From Pterois miles (taxonomy: Eukaryota > Chordata > Actinopteri > Perciformes > Scorpaenidae): a DNA stretch of 64,000 nucleotides. The position numbers and the translations under genes were made by a program. Location: NCBI GenBank assembly GCA_947000775.1, contig CAMQGK010000341.1, positions 6,127,501-6,191,500 on the forward strand. The letters run 5' to 3'. Position 1 is the stretch's first letter. The number at the start of each line of letters is the position of its first letter. The notes under the pieces are model-generated. The model was given only the letters and a program-made list of their open reading frames with translations, searched no databases and was not told the origin of the DNA. This document shows positions 49,053 through 58,984 of the stretch, one piece after another.

Positions 49053-52000
49053 CCACACACACACACACACAATAATAAACTATTAAAATAACAAATTATA
49101 AGATATTTCTTCACAGTAACATAATTATTAACTAAGTTTATTTAGCTATTAATTTAACATTTAAAATGATTGTTGTTATTATAAAATGTTACAGATTCTT
49201 TCTGTCTGTGAATAAGTATACTAATAAGAATACAATACTACTGTAATATTTGTTTTCCAAAATTGTGTGAAAACCAAACCAAAACCCAAGAAAATATGCC
49301 GTTTCGCAAATGTACATGCATCGTGGGACATTTTTATAGACACTTCCTATGGGCACATGATTTTGGAGTCGAACTGATGGTCACACAATGAAACTTTGTA
49401 CAAGGTGAAAAAGGAAGTAAAGTTGTGAGCGTATGAACGGAGAGCAAATGAGACAGCAAGAGAGACGGCTGGCCCTGTGCTCTGCACCTGTTGAGCTGTC
49501 TGACAGCATGACCTGCTCTGCACAGCAGCACAGCTGAGCTCTCTGTCTCTGTCCTATCTATAGCCTGGCCCATCCGGCCCCAGCTCTCTGACAGCCATAT
49601 CATGAGGCTGGGACAGTAACCTGAGTGGCACAAAAAACTCATCATCATACACACCTCCAGCACTCTGGGCAATAGGAGTCCAGCAATCCGCGATGAGATC
49701 ACCTGGAGCACTCCCAACACTGAACAGTGTATACTGAGATTATGATAATTAACAGCTACCCCTCATAGGTAAGTGCCAATGAAGTTTAGGGATTTATTAC
49801 TTTTCTGGTTTTCTATCACGGTAAATGATATTAAATAATTAATATTTTGGAGTTTTGGACTACGAGTTCAGAAAAAAGTAACTTAAAGACACCTTTGCTC
49901 TGAGAAATTATGACAGATTAACACAATTAATTAAAAAAGTAATGAACAGTTTATCAATGATGGAAATAATCAACACAATACTCCAATATTAAAACTGAAA
50001 CAAAAAGTGCAGTGTCCAACTAATAATACAATTAGGGCTGCCAAATTTAACACGATAATAACCAGTTATGCAAATTAATTTTAACACCACTAATCTCTTT
50101 AACATATTAACGCAACTTGTGATTTTTAGGTTTGAGCGGGCTGTTTTAAAGCTAGGGTGAAGATACTGGTATCACATGAGACTAGAAAACCATGAGAAAT
50201 CCACTGGTACCAACTATGTCATAGCTTGTCGCAGTGGAGTCTAAATAACACTCCTAAGTTATGTTAAATTTTGGTAAGGAAAAACTGGAATGGCCATTTT
50301 CAAAGGGGTCCCTTGACCTCTGATGAAAATGACAATGGTTTCTGCAGGTACCCTTGAGCTTCCCCTTTACAGACATACCCACTTAATGATAATCACACTC
50401 AGTTTGGGGCAAGTCATAGTCATGTCAGTACACTGACAGCCGCGGTTTGCCATGTTATGATTTGAGCATATTTTTTATGCTAAATGCAGTAGGAGGGTAT
50501 GAGGGTTTCTGAACAATACCTGTCATTGTTTTGTGTTATTAATTAATATCAAATAACAAATTTTGAACACATTTTGATTATTTTCCGCTTAATCACAATT
50601 AACTATGGAAAACCATGCAATTAAATATTTTAATCAAATGACAGCACTAAATAAAATAAAATAAAAGGCACTTCCAGTGTCATTATTGTGGACAGTACTG
50701 CTGTATTTTACTGCAGGCTACAGATATGTAAACAGAATATTTTGAAGGCCAGTGTGTGATATTTCATGAGATCTATTAGCAGAAATGGAATATAATATTC
50801 ATAACTATGTTTTCATTAGTGGTTGATCACCTGCAAATACGAATCGTGTTATCATTAGCTTAGAATAAGCCCTTTATATCTACATAGGGAGCAGGACCTG
50901 TTCCTGGAGCCTTTCACATTTTTATGTTACCTGAAGGCCACCGTAGTTCTCCGACACGCTTGTAAAACTGCAGTAATGTGAGCCGCAGAGAGCAATATGG
51001 TACCGGCACCCACCATCTGACTTCCGTCACTCCAAAAGTAGTATTATCATGTTAAGGATAGCCTCTGAGTGTTGTGGTGTTACCTGGTTTTGCACTCGCT
51101 AGCTTACATTACCACAGTCTTAGAAAGGGAGGAGTGAGCAGAGGGGGTACTCAGTTGGTTGCAACCTGTCACCATACTACTAGATGTTACTACATTCTAC
51201 ACACTGTACCTTTAATCCTCAATAAAGTATAAATGCAGAATTTTATTCAAACAACTGATACAGTGCTCATTGCCAAGTCAACTCAATAATTCCCATCATT
51301 GTAATCACATCACAAAACCAAGATAGCATAAAGGAAGTCAAAACAAAGTATAAAACAGCCCCTAAAGCCTGATAGATTTGTTAAAAGACATTGACAGCTT
51401 TAAAATCAGGCCTGCACTCTAGGTACATTTCACTGCTCTATGTCATGTAAATGACTAATCTTTGGGTCTCTCTTGCAACATTAAAATGGGACCACACTAG
51501 TCCTTGAAAATTTTGATTGCTTGCTCCTAATATAACAAAAACATGACATTTTAAATGTAAAGTAAATCACAACTACTGTTAAACAGATTGCATTAACAGG
51601 GGATGAAGTTGGATCAAATGGCCAGTCTTTGTCCATCACTTGTTGACATTCACTGTAATATGTACTTTGTTCTCTGCAGCCTTAGCAGTCTCCTATATGT
51701 TTACGAAAAAAAGAAACTGTAACACTTTCCATTGCAATAATGACTTGTTGATATCACAAATGAAATCATATGAACTATGAACTATAGCTTCTACACAAAC
51801 ACACACCCTCTATATACTGTGGAAAGTCAATGATTGCTTTGTGCAAGTACCATTAGCTCTGTTAGATCCTAATCTGAGGGACACCAGATATGAGATGATC
51901 ATCTAATTCTAACACTTGACTACTGTCAAATTTCTAAGCAAGCTACTGGTATTCAAAAGGACTGACTGCCCAGTAATGTAAGAGGGCTCAGAACTGGGCT

Positions 52001-53955
52001 GGTGACAGCGTAGGCTCAAATTCACTGTCATTCTCAGCAGTGATCCGTGCCAAACACAGGCAGGCAAGCTGTAACTTTTCTTAACCAGGCACAGACAACA
52101 CAAGGCAGAAGCTGCAGTGTTTAAAAGATTTGTTTAGGAGGGTGGCGATGTGCAGCAAGTTAGACACTGACCCCTTGAGCCCCCTACACAGTTGATCTAA
52201 TCTCTGCTTTGCTCCACAAAGAGTTTCAGATTCAAAATCTGACTGGGAGGGTCAGATGACTCATGTTTCTATGATCGGCCTGCATGACTATAAAGAGAGC
52301 AAATGGAGCCTTGTGCTTAGTGCCCAAGAATGAGGCACTGCACAGATGAAGCATGTGTAAAACAGGCCAAGGCAAATATTTAAGAAAAGCTGATTCATCC
52401 AGTGTTACAGTTTTACCTGTGAATGAAAGAAATCATTTGACTCGACCAGAAATCTTCAAAGAATATCTGCAGATTAGGTGGCTTTTTCACCTATGCCTGC
52501 CCAACATAAAAGACATTAACCTCTGAAAACTGATTTCATTTTTGTTTGCCACCTCACTCTGAAAAAAAGGCAAAGGAATGGCAGCCCTGCTGTGGAACAA
52601 AATGGAATAATCCAGGGCATGTCGTTACAGGCTAGGCAGCTTCACTCCTCTACCTGTGTTTTCCCCCTCCAACGAAAACACTTCAAGCCAAGTCAATCTC
52701 TCTGTGGTCCAAACCAGCTGTTTCCACTCATTTGGGCTGAAACACATATTAACCAGCAGAACCTGAATATCCACATTAAAGTATATGCTTCAAAGGCCCA
52801 TTTGTTTACACAACATTGACCACCATGTTTCAAATCAACATAACGTATTGTGTAATAAATATGCATTTCTGGTCAGGTTGACTAAACACTTGGGTGTTGA
52901 ATGGGGAATTTTAGTGAGCAAGCCTAACCCATGACATATTTATCAGGCTGCATTTAAATCTGAATCTCCTAAAATTCAAGAAATCTATCAACAGCTGTTG
53001 TCAAAAGCAACAAGTCTCAATTCCTATTAAAGTTATTCAAAGTTAACTTGATTATCATGAGAACTGCTTTTGTTTATTCCATGTGTAAAATGAATGAATA
53101 TATTTCAGCTCCTTTTGTCATCCTTGTAATACTGGATAGTTTGGTTTTCAAATGAAGACTAAAAATTATCAAGATCCACTGAAAGATACAAGGACAGTGG
53201 AATAATTTACACAATCTTCAGAAAAACAAATTACCTGGACATATTCAAGAATAAACTGCAAGTGTGTCTGGCACAAATTGCTGAGCCTATATTTAATACA
53301 TCTTTATTTATCGTCTCAATCTATTCATTTGAGTTCTTTCTGAGTCAATTTCATAAATGATACGTTTTCTTGAAATGTTCATACCACTAAAGAGCACTGG
53401 AACACTTGGGAGCATTTTTTTGGTTTGGGAAAAGTAACGATACAACACAGACTAGCGATGAAACTGTAAACAGCCTACATATACATTAACGTTTTCAAGC
53501 TTTGGCAGTATATTCCATATACAGTAGGTTTTAGATTAAAATGTCTCTTTCAGCCACAGCAGTCAGCCAATCATGAGTACTGATAATGGTTTCAACAGTC
53601 TATTCATAGTCCCTTTAATTCAAAATGTGATGGGGCTCCTGCACAAATTAACAACATCTGAGAATGACAAATCAATACTCTACCTATGCTTTAAGAGCCC
53701 ATTATCTGGATGAGGATAATCAAGGCAATTTGAGCTGGATAAAATAATATTAGCATTGATTAAGCAATCCATGAATGTAGCAATATAGGGAGAATGTAGC
53801 CCAAATCAATTCCACTTTGCCCCAAAATGGAAAGACAGGATGTATGTGATGGAGTTTGAACTTACTTCCCGGGCAATGCTACTCAAAGCCTCATCCTCTG
53901 CTGAGAACCGGTCTTTCAGAGGAGCCCGCTTTCTACCAGAGCCTTGTGTCCCCAT
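31466..53955 (-). CDS. lrrfip2: LRRFIP2-like (leucine-rich repeat flightless-interacting protein 2), 26 coding exons
   Basis: Exons in transcript order: 53955-53866, 45701-45615, 45164-45105, 44434-44375, 44231-44193, 43983-43912, 42210-42163, 42047-41979, 41721-41632, 41129-41073, 40326-40273, 40145-40089, 38685-38614, 38368-38255, 37830-37789, 37379-37248, 36816-36745, 35854-35684, 35563-35471, 35047-34955, 34277-34176, 32915-32783, 32189-32019, 31925-31846, 31761-31657, 31576-31466. With every exon included the protein has 757 residues (human long form about 720). Order: a basic N-terminus (MGTQGSGRKRAPLKDRFSAE, then [16 protein letters not shown]), a Ser-rich middle, and long coiled coils ending LEKMKANRNALLSQQ. 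The family binds Flightless-I and MyD88, modulates Toll-like receptor signalling, and activates Wnt signalling through Dishevelled in the cytoplasm. Some middle exons may be mutually exclusive, so the 757-residue product is a maximum. Confidence 0.95.
32330..32690 (+). repeat. interspersed repeat in lrrfip2 intron, plus-oriented copy
   Basis: Contains 'gtcaaggtcactgtgacctc', 'tgatatctcaggaatgcc' and 'aaatttggcacaaatgtcc', a pattern common in fish genomes. Inverted partner at 30,437-30,705. No open frame. Confidence 0.75.
32930..34160 (-). other. lrrfip2: lrrfip2 intron 21
   Basis: No coding exon or RNA gene recognised. A composition-typical intron with no clear repeat boundaries. Confidence 0.55.
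37789..45164 (-). CDS. lrrfip2: lrrfip2 exons 3-15: serine-rich modular region
   Basis: Thirteen short exons (39-114 nt), each a multiple of three and starting in phase 0. They encode Ser/Arg/Tyr-rich segments such as NRKWGQIHQWM, GLDDDVMSVRSYR, TGLYHDQRNYTSL, GLYGSGYSSRA, SSDFSDISESAADYFSR and LDEKCDKQYSDFSR. The phasing lets any exon be skipped without a frameshift, matching the many isoforms known for LRRFIP genes. The exons at 40,273-40,326, 41,073-41,129 and 43,912-43,983 rest mainly on splice signals and composition and are the least certain. Confidence 0.85.
38983..39906 (+). mobile_element. piggyBac-like non-autonomous element in lrrfip2 intron
   Basis: Starts TTAACCTTTTCAGC and ends GGAAGAGGTTAA: TTAA at both edges with short inverted termini. 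The body parallels the element at 11,989-13,155: 'gtcacattgaagtggtggac', 'tgcataaagcgggcatgtct', 'atatcttgaggtcagaggtc', 'ttgacatgctagtatgacat'. No transposase. Confidence 0.7.
42555..43165 (+). repeat. interspersed repeat, subtype without internal inversion
   Basis: Near full-length relative of 14,343-15,112. It opens with 'ttctggcatcattgggcaaa', contains 'atctcaacatggctgccagg' and 'atattgattcatatttgatc', and ends after 'gccattaggagcaccagagg'. The inverted 14.6-kb segment is missing here. Confidence 0.75.
43165..43385 (+). mobile_element. LINE-type 3' tail
   Basis: Ends 'caggtcgccattgtaaaa', a poly-A run, then 'cttgcctggttaaataaaac', a degenerate version of a widespread fish non-LTR 3' end. 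Confidence 0.55.
45615..53955 (-). CDS. lrrfip2: lrrfip2 exons 1-2: conserved N-terminal module
   Basis: Exon 1 (53,955-53,866, 30 codons) starts MGTQGSGRKRAPLKDRFSAE and ends IARE|gtaag. Exon 2 (45,701-45,615, 29 codons) encodes [20 protein letters not shown] and RELERQQKE. This head is nearly invariant in vertebrate LRRFIP1 and LRRFIP2. The 8.2-kb intron between them holds most of the transposon remnants in the gene. Confidence 0.95.
46661..47354 (+). mobile_element. hAT-like non-autonomous element with 8-bp imperfect target duplication
   Basis: Inverted termini aaggggtgtcaaac and gtttgacacccttg. Flanks CTGTATAG (46,653-46,660) and CTGTACGG (47,355-47,362) match at 6 of 8 bases, the 8-bp size expected for hAT. 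It contains the 'gggccggattgga...gcgggccag' block typical of this fish family. 694 bp, no transposase frame. Sits in lrrfip2 intron 1. Confidence 0.8.
47363..48975 (-). other. lrrfip2: lrrfip2 intron 1, unassigned stretch
   Basis: No coding exon or clear repeat boundary; increasingly AT-rich toward the microsatellite at 48,980. Confidence 0.55.
48980..49070 (+). repeat. compound (AT)n-(CA)n microsatellite
   Basis: About 70 bp of uninterrupted AT followed by CA repeats. Self-complementary and likely hypervariable. The YIYI frame across it is an artefact. Confidence 0.97.
50032..50650 (-). mobile_element. non-autonomous DNA element with TTAGGGCTG termini
   Basis: Ends are ttagggctgccaaattt and tcaaatgacagcactaa, imperfect inverted termini. 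The interior includes the 'tttcaaaggggtcccttgac' core shared, in reverse orientation, with the two TTAA-flanked elements. No open frame. Confidence 0.7.
50744..51215 (+). mobile_element. MITE-like element, common teleost type
   Basis: Imperfect inverted ends 'cagtgtgtgatattt' and 'acattctacacactgta'. The interior has 'tctacatagggagcaggacc' and 'actcagttggttgcaacctg', which I recognise from many fish intergenic regions. Class not assigned. Confidence 0.65.
51216..53860 (-). other. lrrfip2: lrrfip2 intron 1, 5' part
   Basis: 2.6 kb with no recognised exon, RNA gene or repeat boundary. Confidence 0.55.
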
Positions 53956-54026
53956 GTTGCCTCTGCAACTGTAGCTCCACCGATGATATGTCAGGCCAAA
54001 AAATACACAGAACTGTATGTAAAGAC
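53956..54026 (-). other. lrrfip2: lrrfip2 5' UTR segment of the start-codon exon (inferred)
   Basis: An acceptor-like ctttttccctgtag lies at 54,027 upward, 71 nt before the ATG. This suggests that the start-codon exon is exon 2 and that a non-coding exon lies further upstream. Confidence 0.5.
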
Positions 54027-54429
54027 CTACAGGGAAAAAGCAGAAGAAAAAAAACGTAATGGTCTGTAAACAAAGCCAAGTATTAGAATAATGAGCATCC
54101 AGTTTCAAACTAAATTCATTGTGTATGGTTTATGCACTCTAATCTCAGAAAACAACTCATTATGATATATGTATTTGATGGACAGCCAGACAATGTCAAA
54201 GTTAACGGATCACACAGAAAACATTGCCATGTAGCTGGCTGGTAAACATGGGGGAAAACGCCTAGTTTAGGACCCAGCTGAGTCAGAGGACACAAGCGAA
54301 GCATGAGCACTCATTGAAGATGTTTGTTGATCTGAACCCCGTTGAGCCACAACTTAAATTTACCAGTATGAGCACTCAGAAACCGTGGCTATCAATTCAA
54401 TAATAATCCTTGGTCAATTTACAATCATC

Positions 54430-54920
54430 CAACTTCAGCTAACTTACCGAAACATTAACGTTAACTCGGACAGTAACATTATTCCAGTCACTAACAAAGC
54501 TAATATTACGGTCCCTATAATGTTAACATGCCCATTAGGAAAGGGATAGTTAACAGTTTAAACAAGTTAAAGCTAAAATTAAAGTTGCGCCAATGTACTG
54601 CCCCGTTAGCGTTAGCTAGCTAATGTTACTAACGTTAACGTTGACTAGGGTTAGCCAGCTCAATTGCAAGCTAACTAGGTGTGCTAGCCTTAACTAGCAT
54701 TTCGTCCTCCCGAAATTCTCATTAAAAGTTAGCTATCGTTACCCTTTTAGGTTCGTCCTCAACTTCCATTGAAGCTAGTGCTTTACAAAAACGAGAACTA
54801 TCCACAAATGTCCTGTCCGCAGCTATGACCCCCAGCACCGACGACCATCTCTGGGAGCCTATGCTACGCTAGCTGACCAATTTAGCTGGGTAGTTAGCTT
54901 GAATAGCGGCTGAGGCTAAC
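54430..54920. repeat. cluster of TAACGTTA/GCTAGC-type motifs
   Basis: Repeated 'aacgttaac', 'gttagctagctaa' and 'gctaactag' motifs occur close to the inferred lrrfip2 start, more densely than anywhere else in the window. Similar clusters are frequent near fish gene starts; function unknown. Confidence 0.6.
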
Positions 54921-55002
54921 CTCGACTCTCCTGAGAGGCAGACAGGGCAAACTGGCACCGATCCTCTCGTCATATTTCCAACCCCCCAAAATATAACGTT
55001 AC

Positions 55003-55250
55003 CTTCACGACACCTTTAAATAACGCAAGATGATGCCGAGGTGTTGTCCCTTTTCTCCTGGAGGTTTAGGGGAGATCCATTCAGCTCCTCTTCAGAGATT
55101 GGTAGTGTTTTTGTCCACACTGACAGCTGTCATCAGTCCGCCTTTCCACCGCTTTCCACTGTCCTCCTTACCCAGTTTCCACACAGCGGTTAGCTCCAAA
55201 GGTCCCGGATGTTGGGAAAAAATTAGGGTGTGATGCTGCCTTCACGGGCC
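55003..55250 (-). promoter_or_regulatory. lrrfip2: candidate lrrfip2 non-coding first exon and promoter
   Basis: A donor GTGAAG|gtaacg occurs at 55,003/55,002 on the minus strand. The region between it and about 55,250 is relatively GC-rich with CpG and lacks a TATA box. Another possible donor, AAAAGG|gtaacg, lies near 54,745. The choice is unresolved. Confidence 0.4.
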
Positions 55251-55744
55251 GTCAGACACATCATATACCACCGAGTGGGAGAGAGTGAGTGGTTTTCCAT
55301 TGAGTAATAATTAATAGGTCTGGTATATAACAACATGCGAAGTGACTTTCCAGTATTTCTTAGGGGCTGAGAGCATGGAAATTGTTTAAATTATGACCCT
55401 AACTACTGGTATCATTGTTATTATATAAATACTCGACTGTAATGCACAATATCTAGCTTCTGTCAATCCGCTGATGGTTCCCTCCTCCTGAGCCCTCTTT
55501 GGCCTATACATGATTCTCATAGCTGAATTGCCTATATAACTTAGTTTTTTAATAGTCTCTACTTATAAATATTGATAACTTCAAAAGCATATCAATATCA
55601 GGCTCTATGAACACTGTCTACATACAAAGAGAAGCTGAGCAACCACATTTAAGTTTATTCAAGTATGCTATTAATATACTTTTTTTGAACTTAAGATAAG
55701 ATTGTGTACTTTAAATTGACTTTTTATGTACTTATCAGCGATAT

Positions 55745-56085
55745 ACTGAAGAAGAAGAAGAAGAAGAAGATCTACCTTTATTAGTCCCACAGTGGGGAAA
55801 TTCAATTTACACTCTGTTAAACTTATACATGGTACATGCACACAAACACACACACACATGCAGTAATGGAGAGATGTCAGAGTGATGGGGCTGCTCCAGA
55901 CAAGCGCCCCGAGCAGTTGGGGGTTTGGTGCCTTGCTCAGGGGCACCTCGGCAGTGCCCAAGAGGTAAACTGGCACCTCTCCAGCTACCAGTTCACACTC
56001 AGTTTTTGGTCCATGTCGGGACTTGAACCGGTGACCCTCCGGTTCCCAAGCCAACTCCCTACAGACTGAGCTACTGCCGCCCCCA
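55745..56085 (-). mobile_element. tRNA-derived SINE, minus copy
   Basis: On the minus strand it begins gggggcggcagtagctcagt (RNA polymerase III A-box region), has a B box 'ggttcaagtcccgac', and ends in (TTC)n. A shadow frame (SSVCRELAWEPEGHRFKSRH) recurs in the copy at 58.6 kb because both are the same SINE. Confidence 0.88.
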
Positions 56086-56089
56086 ACGA

Positions 56090-57550
56090 ACAAAGGTATA
56101 CTTATATGTATAGTATACTGTATGTAGACTTATACACGGCTTATACTGACAACTATAAAGGAAAGTCTATTTGGCTTATATGCCTACTTACATAATCTTT
56201 TGATAAAAATACACTTAAGAAAAGTATAATGAAGTATTCTTACCTACTTGTCTTGCAGTTGTGTTACTTTTTTGATAAAGTGAGAGAGATTGCAAAAGGA
56301 TGTTTTGATATAAATTCAATTCATCAAGTTTTTGGGTTATCCATTCACTGTAGAGGCATGCGCGAACAACCCATGTTATTATAATTTTTTAGTCTCATTA
56401 GAAATCATCAAGTCAAATAGCAAAAGGAGCAAGTCTCTTTATGAAATACAGTACATAAATCACTGATTAAGTATAATTTACAATACGTTCATGGGGTAAA
56501 AAGCAGAGATGCTCACAAGTAATTTTTTTGAAAGTCCAAGTCAAGTTTCAAGTCTTAATTACAAACTCACCACCAGTTACCGAAAATTTTATTTCCTTAC
56601 TAGTTGAAGTTTTTTTTAATTATTATTTTTTTTAAGTATTTTATCCAATTAAGTGAATTATGTTGCCTTATTATGAACTTGCTTAAAGTCATTCTTGCTT
56701 TTTAAGAGTATATTAATTATAGTGTATTTCAAATTGGGCCCATTCTTTACTTTAACATTTGACCTTGGACTCTAACTTGGTAGGCTGTAGGCATATAGCA
56801 TACAATAGACTTATATTAATATGTAATAGAATATATTTTGTTTCTTCTACCACATCATTTCATCATTTTTGCATGCTGTTTAATTGAATGCCATTTTATT
56901 TAGTTAGTGCATATTGCACAATAGGCCAAGTTAATATGTTATAGATGTTAACAAGTTAACATTTAATCATCTGTAATATTATATAAAGCTTAAGTATTCT
57001 ATATTCCTAACTAACATATACTGTAGTATATAACTTATGAATAAGGTACAGATAATAGTTCTCTGCCTTCGATACTTGATCACCGGGGAGGGCAAAGCCA
57101 CTGTAGTCTACCGTGTTGGGTAATTACAACCACAAGAGGGCAGTAGCGGATAATGGTTCTTCTTGCTCGCGTGAAATGACATACTATAGTATACTTTATT
57201 TCAGCAATGTAGTTATACTACATGTAAATGAATATGCTCAAAGATAGAAGATCACCCACCAGAATAAAGTGGATAATCCAGTATGGACTGCTGGTTGCCT
57301 GATGATGTGGTTGCAAAGATGTTACTCTTCTATTTCCTATATCACTCTTACTGTATATAGAAAATAATTGCACTATAATGTACAAAGACGGTGCAATAGT
57401 ACTACTCAGGTGTAAACTTCAATTCACACTGTGCAGTACACTCAAGTGGAATTACATTCCTATCACTATGCAATTGCTATTTTTCCACTTGTGCAATTAA
57501 AAGTGTATTTATTGTCAATAATGTATACATTGTTTCTATTTGTATATAAA
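56090..57550. other. intergenic, no gene found
   Basis: AT-rich DNA with a short 'accacaagagggcagtagcg' piece near 57,130 typical of fish repeats. No coding exon supported. Confidence 0.55.
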
Positions 57551-57559
57551 GTATATATT

Positions 57560-57705
57560 ATTCAGATTTTTAACATTTCCCATTTTTACTGTGTTGTATC
57601 TTGCTTGTCGCTGATGCTTTCTGTCTTTTGCACCATCCCCGTTGCTGCTGTACACCGAAATTTATTGTGGGACAACTAACAGAATGACTTATTTTATCTT
57701 ATTGC
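57560..57705 (+). mobile_element. LINE-type 3' tail fragment
   Basis: Contains 'caccatccccgttgctgctg', 'tacaccgaaatttattgtgg' and 'cttattttatcttatt', a degenerate non-LTR 3' end. Confidence 0.5.
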
Positions 57706-58034
57706 AGTGAAACTAAAACATTTGAAGTAAACTGTTATACAGAGTACTGTAGCAAAATAAGAAACAGCAGTCTGACATGGCTAAATATATTGAAATAATA
57801 AGAAAAAAATAGCTGAAACTTTATTTGTGTTGCATTTTACAAATGAACCAACATTTATACACGAGTGCAGCGCAGCAGAATAACTTATTCTATTGCCAGC
57901 AGTATGAACACAGTGCAGTACAAGCATCATATATTGTTTTTTAGGCAGAAGAGCAAGACCTTAGGAAGACCTAGAGGACCTGCATGGGAATCCCCTGATT
58001 GACACCCATAACACAGGTTGCATGCGAACAAACA

Positions 58035-58265
58035 CACACACGAACACACAGTCATGTTTCCAAGCCTTTTGAGAACATTACATTGACTTACATGCATTTC
58101 CTGGAGCCTTACCCTAACCCTAAGTGTAACTGTTACTAGCCTAATCCTAACCCTTACACTAACCTCAACCAAGTCCTCACCCTAAAATATAATGTTTTAT
58201 GTTATGGGGATGTGCTTTTTTCAATATGACTCTGTAAACAGACTCATGTCCCCACAACATACTAA
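58035..58265 (+). repeat. interspersed repeat with degenerate telomere-like CCCTAA
   Basis: 'gagaacattacattgactta', 'ccttaccctaaccctaag' and then diverged CCTAA units, ending 'actcatgtccccacaa'. This resembles a fish interspersed repeat rather than a true telomere, because only about two perfect CCCTAA units remain. Confidence 0.7.
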
Positions 58266-58272
58266 TACATGT

Positions 58273-58373
<101 letters not shown>

Positions 58374-58629
58374 CCTGTATTATTCTCCCTCATTTAAGGA
58401 AGCTAATGACTGTTTTGTCTCTGATCGCCCCTGTCTGTTTGCTACCGTGTAGACAGGGTTTACTGGAGTCTTAACCCAAAGACACCATCAGCCATACTGT
58501 CTCCATGTTACGACTCCTGGTAAACTTTCCATGTAGTCATCCTTTTCATCACAACTCAACTATCTTTCACAGTCATAATGGTAAAGGATCACATCTAAAC
58601 AGACAACAGATTCATACTGAATTCACTTA

Positions 58630-58978
58630 TGGGGGCGGCAGTAGCTCAGTCTGTAGGGAGTTGGCTTGGGAACCGGAGGGTCACCGGTTCAAGTCCCGAC
58701 ATGGACCAAGAACTGAGTGTGAACTGGTAGCTGGAGAGGTGCCAGTTACCTCTTGGGCACTGCCGAGGTGCCCCTGAGCAAGGCACCAAACCCCCAACTG
58801 CTCGGGGCGCTTGTCAGGAGCAGCCCCATCACTCTGACATCTCTCCATTGTTGCATGTTTGTGCAGTGCATGTGTGTGTTCGGGTCTGCATGTACCGTGT
58901 ATAAGTTAACAACAGAGTGAAAAAATTGAATTTCCCCTCGTGGGACTAATAAAGGACTATCTTCTTCTTCTTCTTCTT
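58630..58978 (+). mobile_element. tRNA-derived SINE, plus copy
   Basis: Same family as 55,745-56,085 with intact A-box and B-box regions (cagtagctcagtctgtaggg; ccggttcaagtcccgac) and a (CTT)n tail. CTTATG on both sides (before 58,631 and at the tail end) may be the target duplication. Confidence 0.88.
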
Positions 58979-58984
58979 ATGCAG

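Noticed and set aside
55671..56093. 140-residue frame sharing CRELAWEPEGHRFKSRHG with a frame at 58.6 kb
   Set aside because: The similarity comes from two copies of a non-coding tRNA-derived SINE.
58105..58170. Interstitial telomere
   Set aside because: Only about two perfect CCCTAA units occur, and the surroundings match a fish interspersed repeat.
58631..58700. Possible functional tRNA gene from A-box and B-box sequence
   Set aside because: It is the head of a SINE continuing about 350 bp to a TTC/CTT tail. No cloverleaf could be completed.
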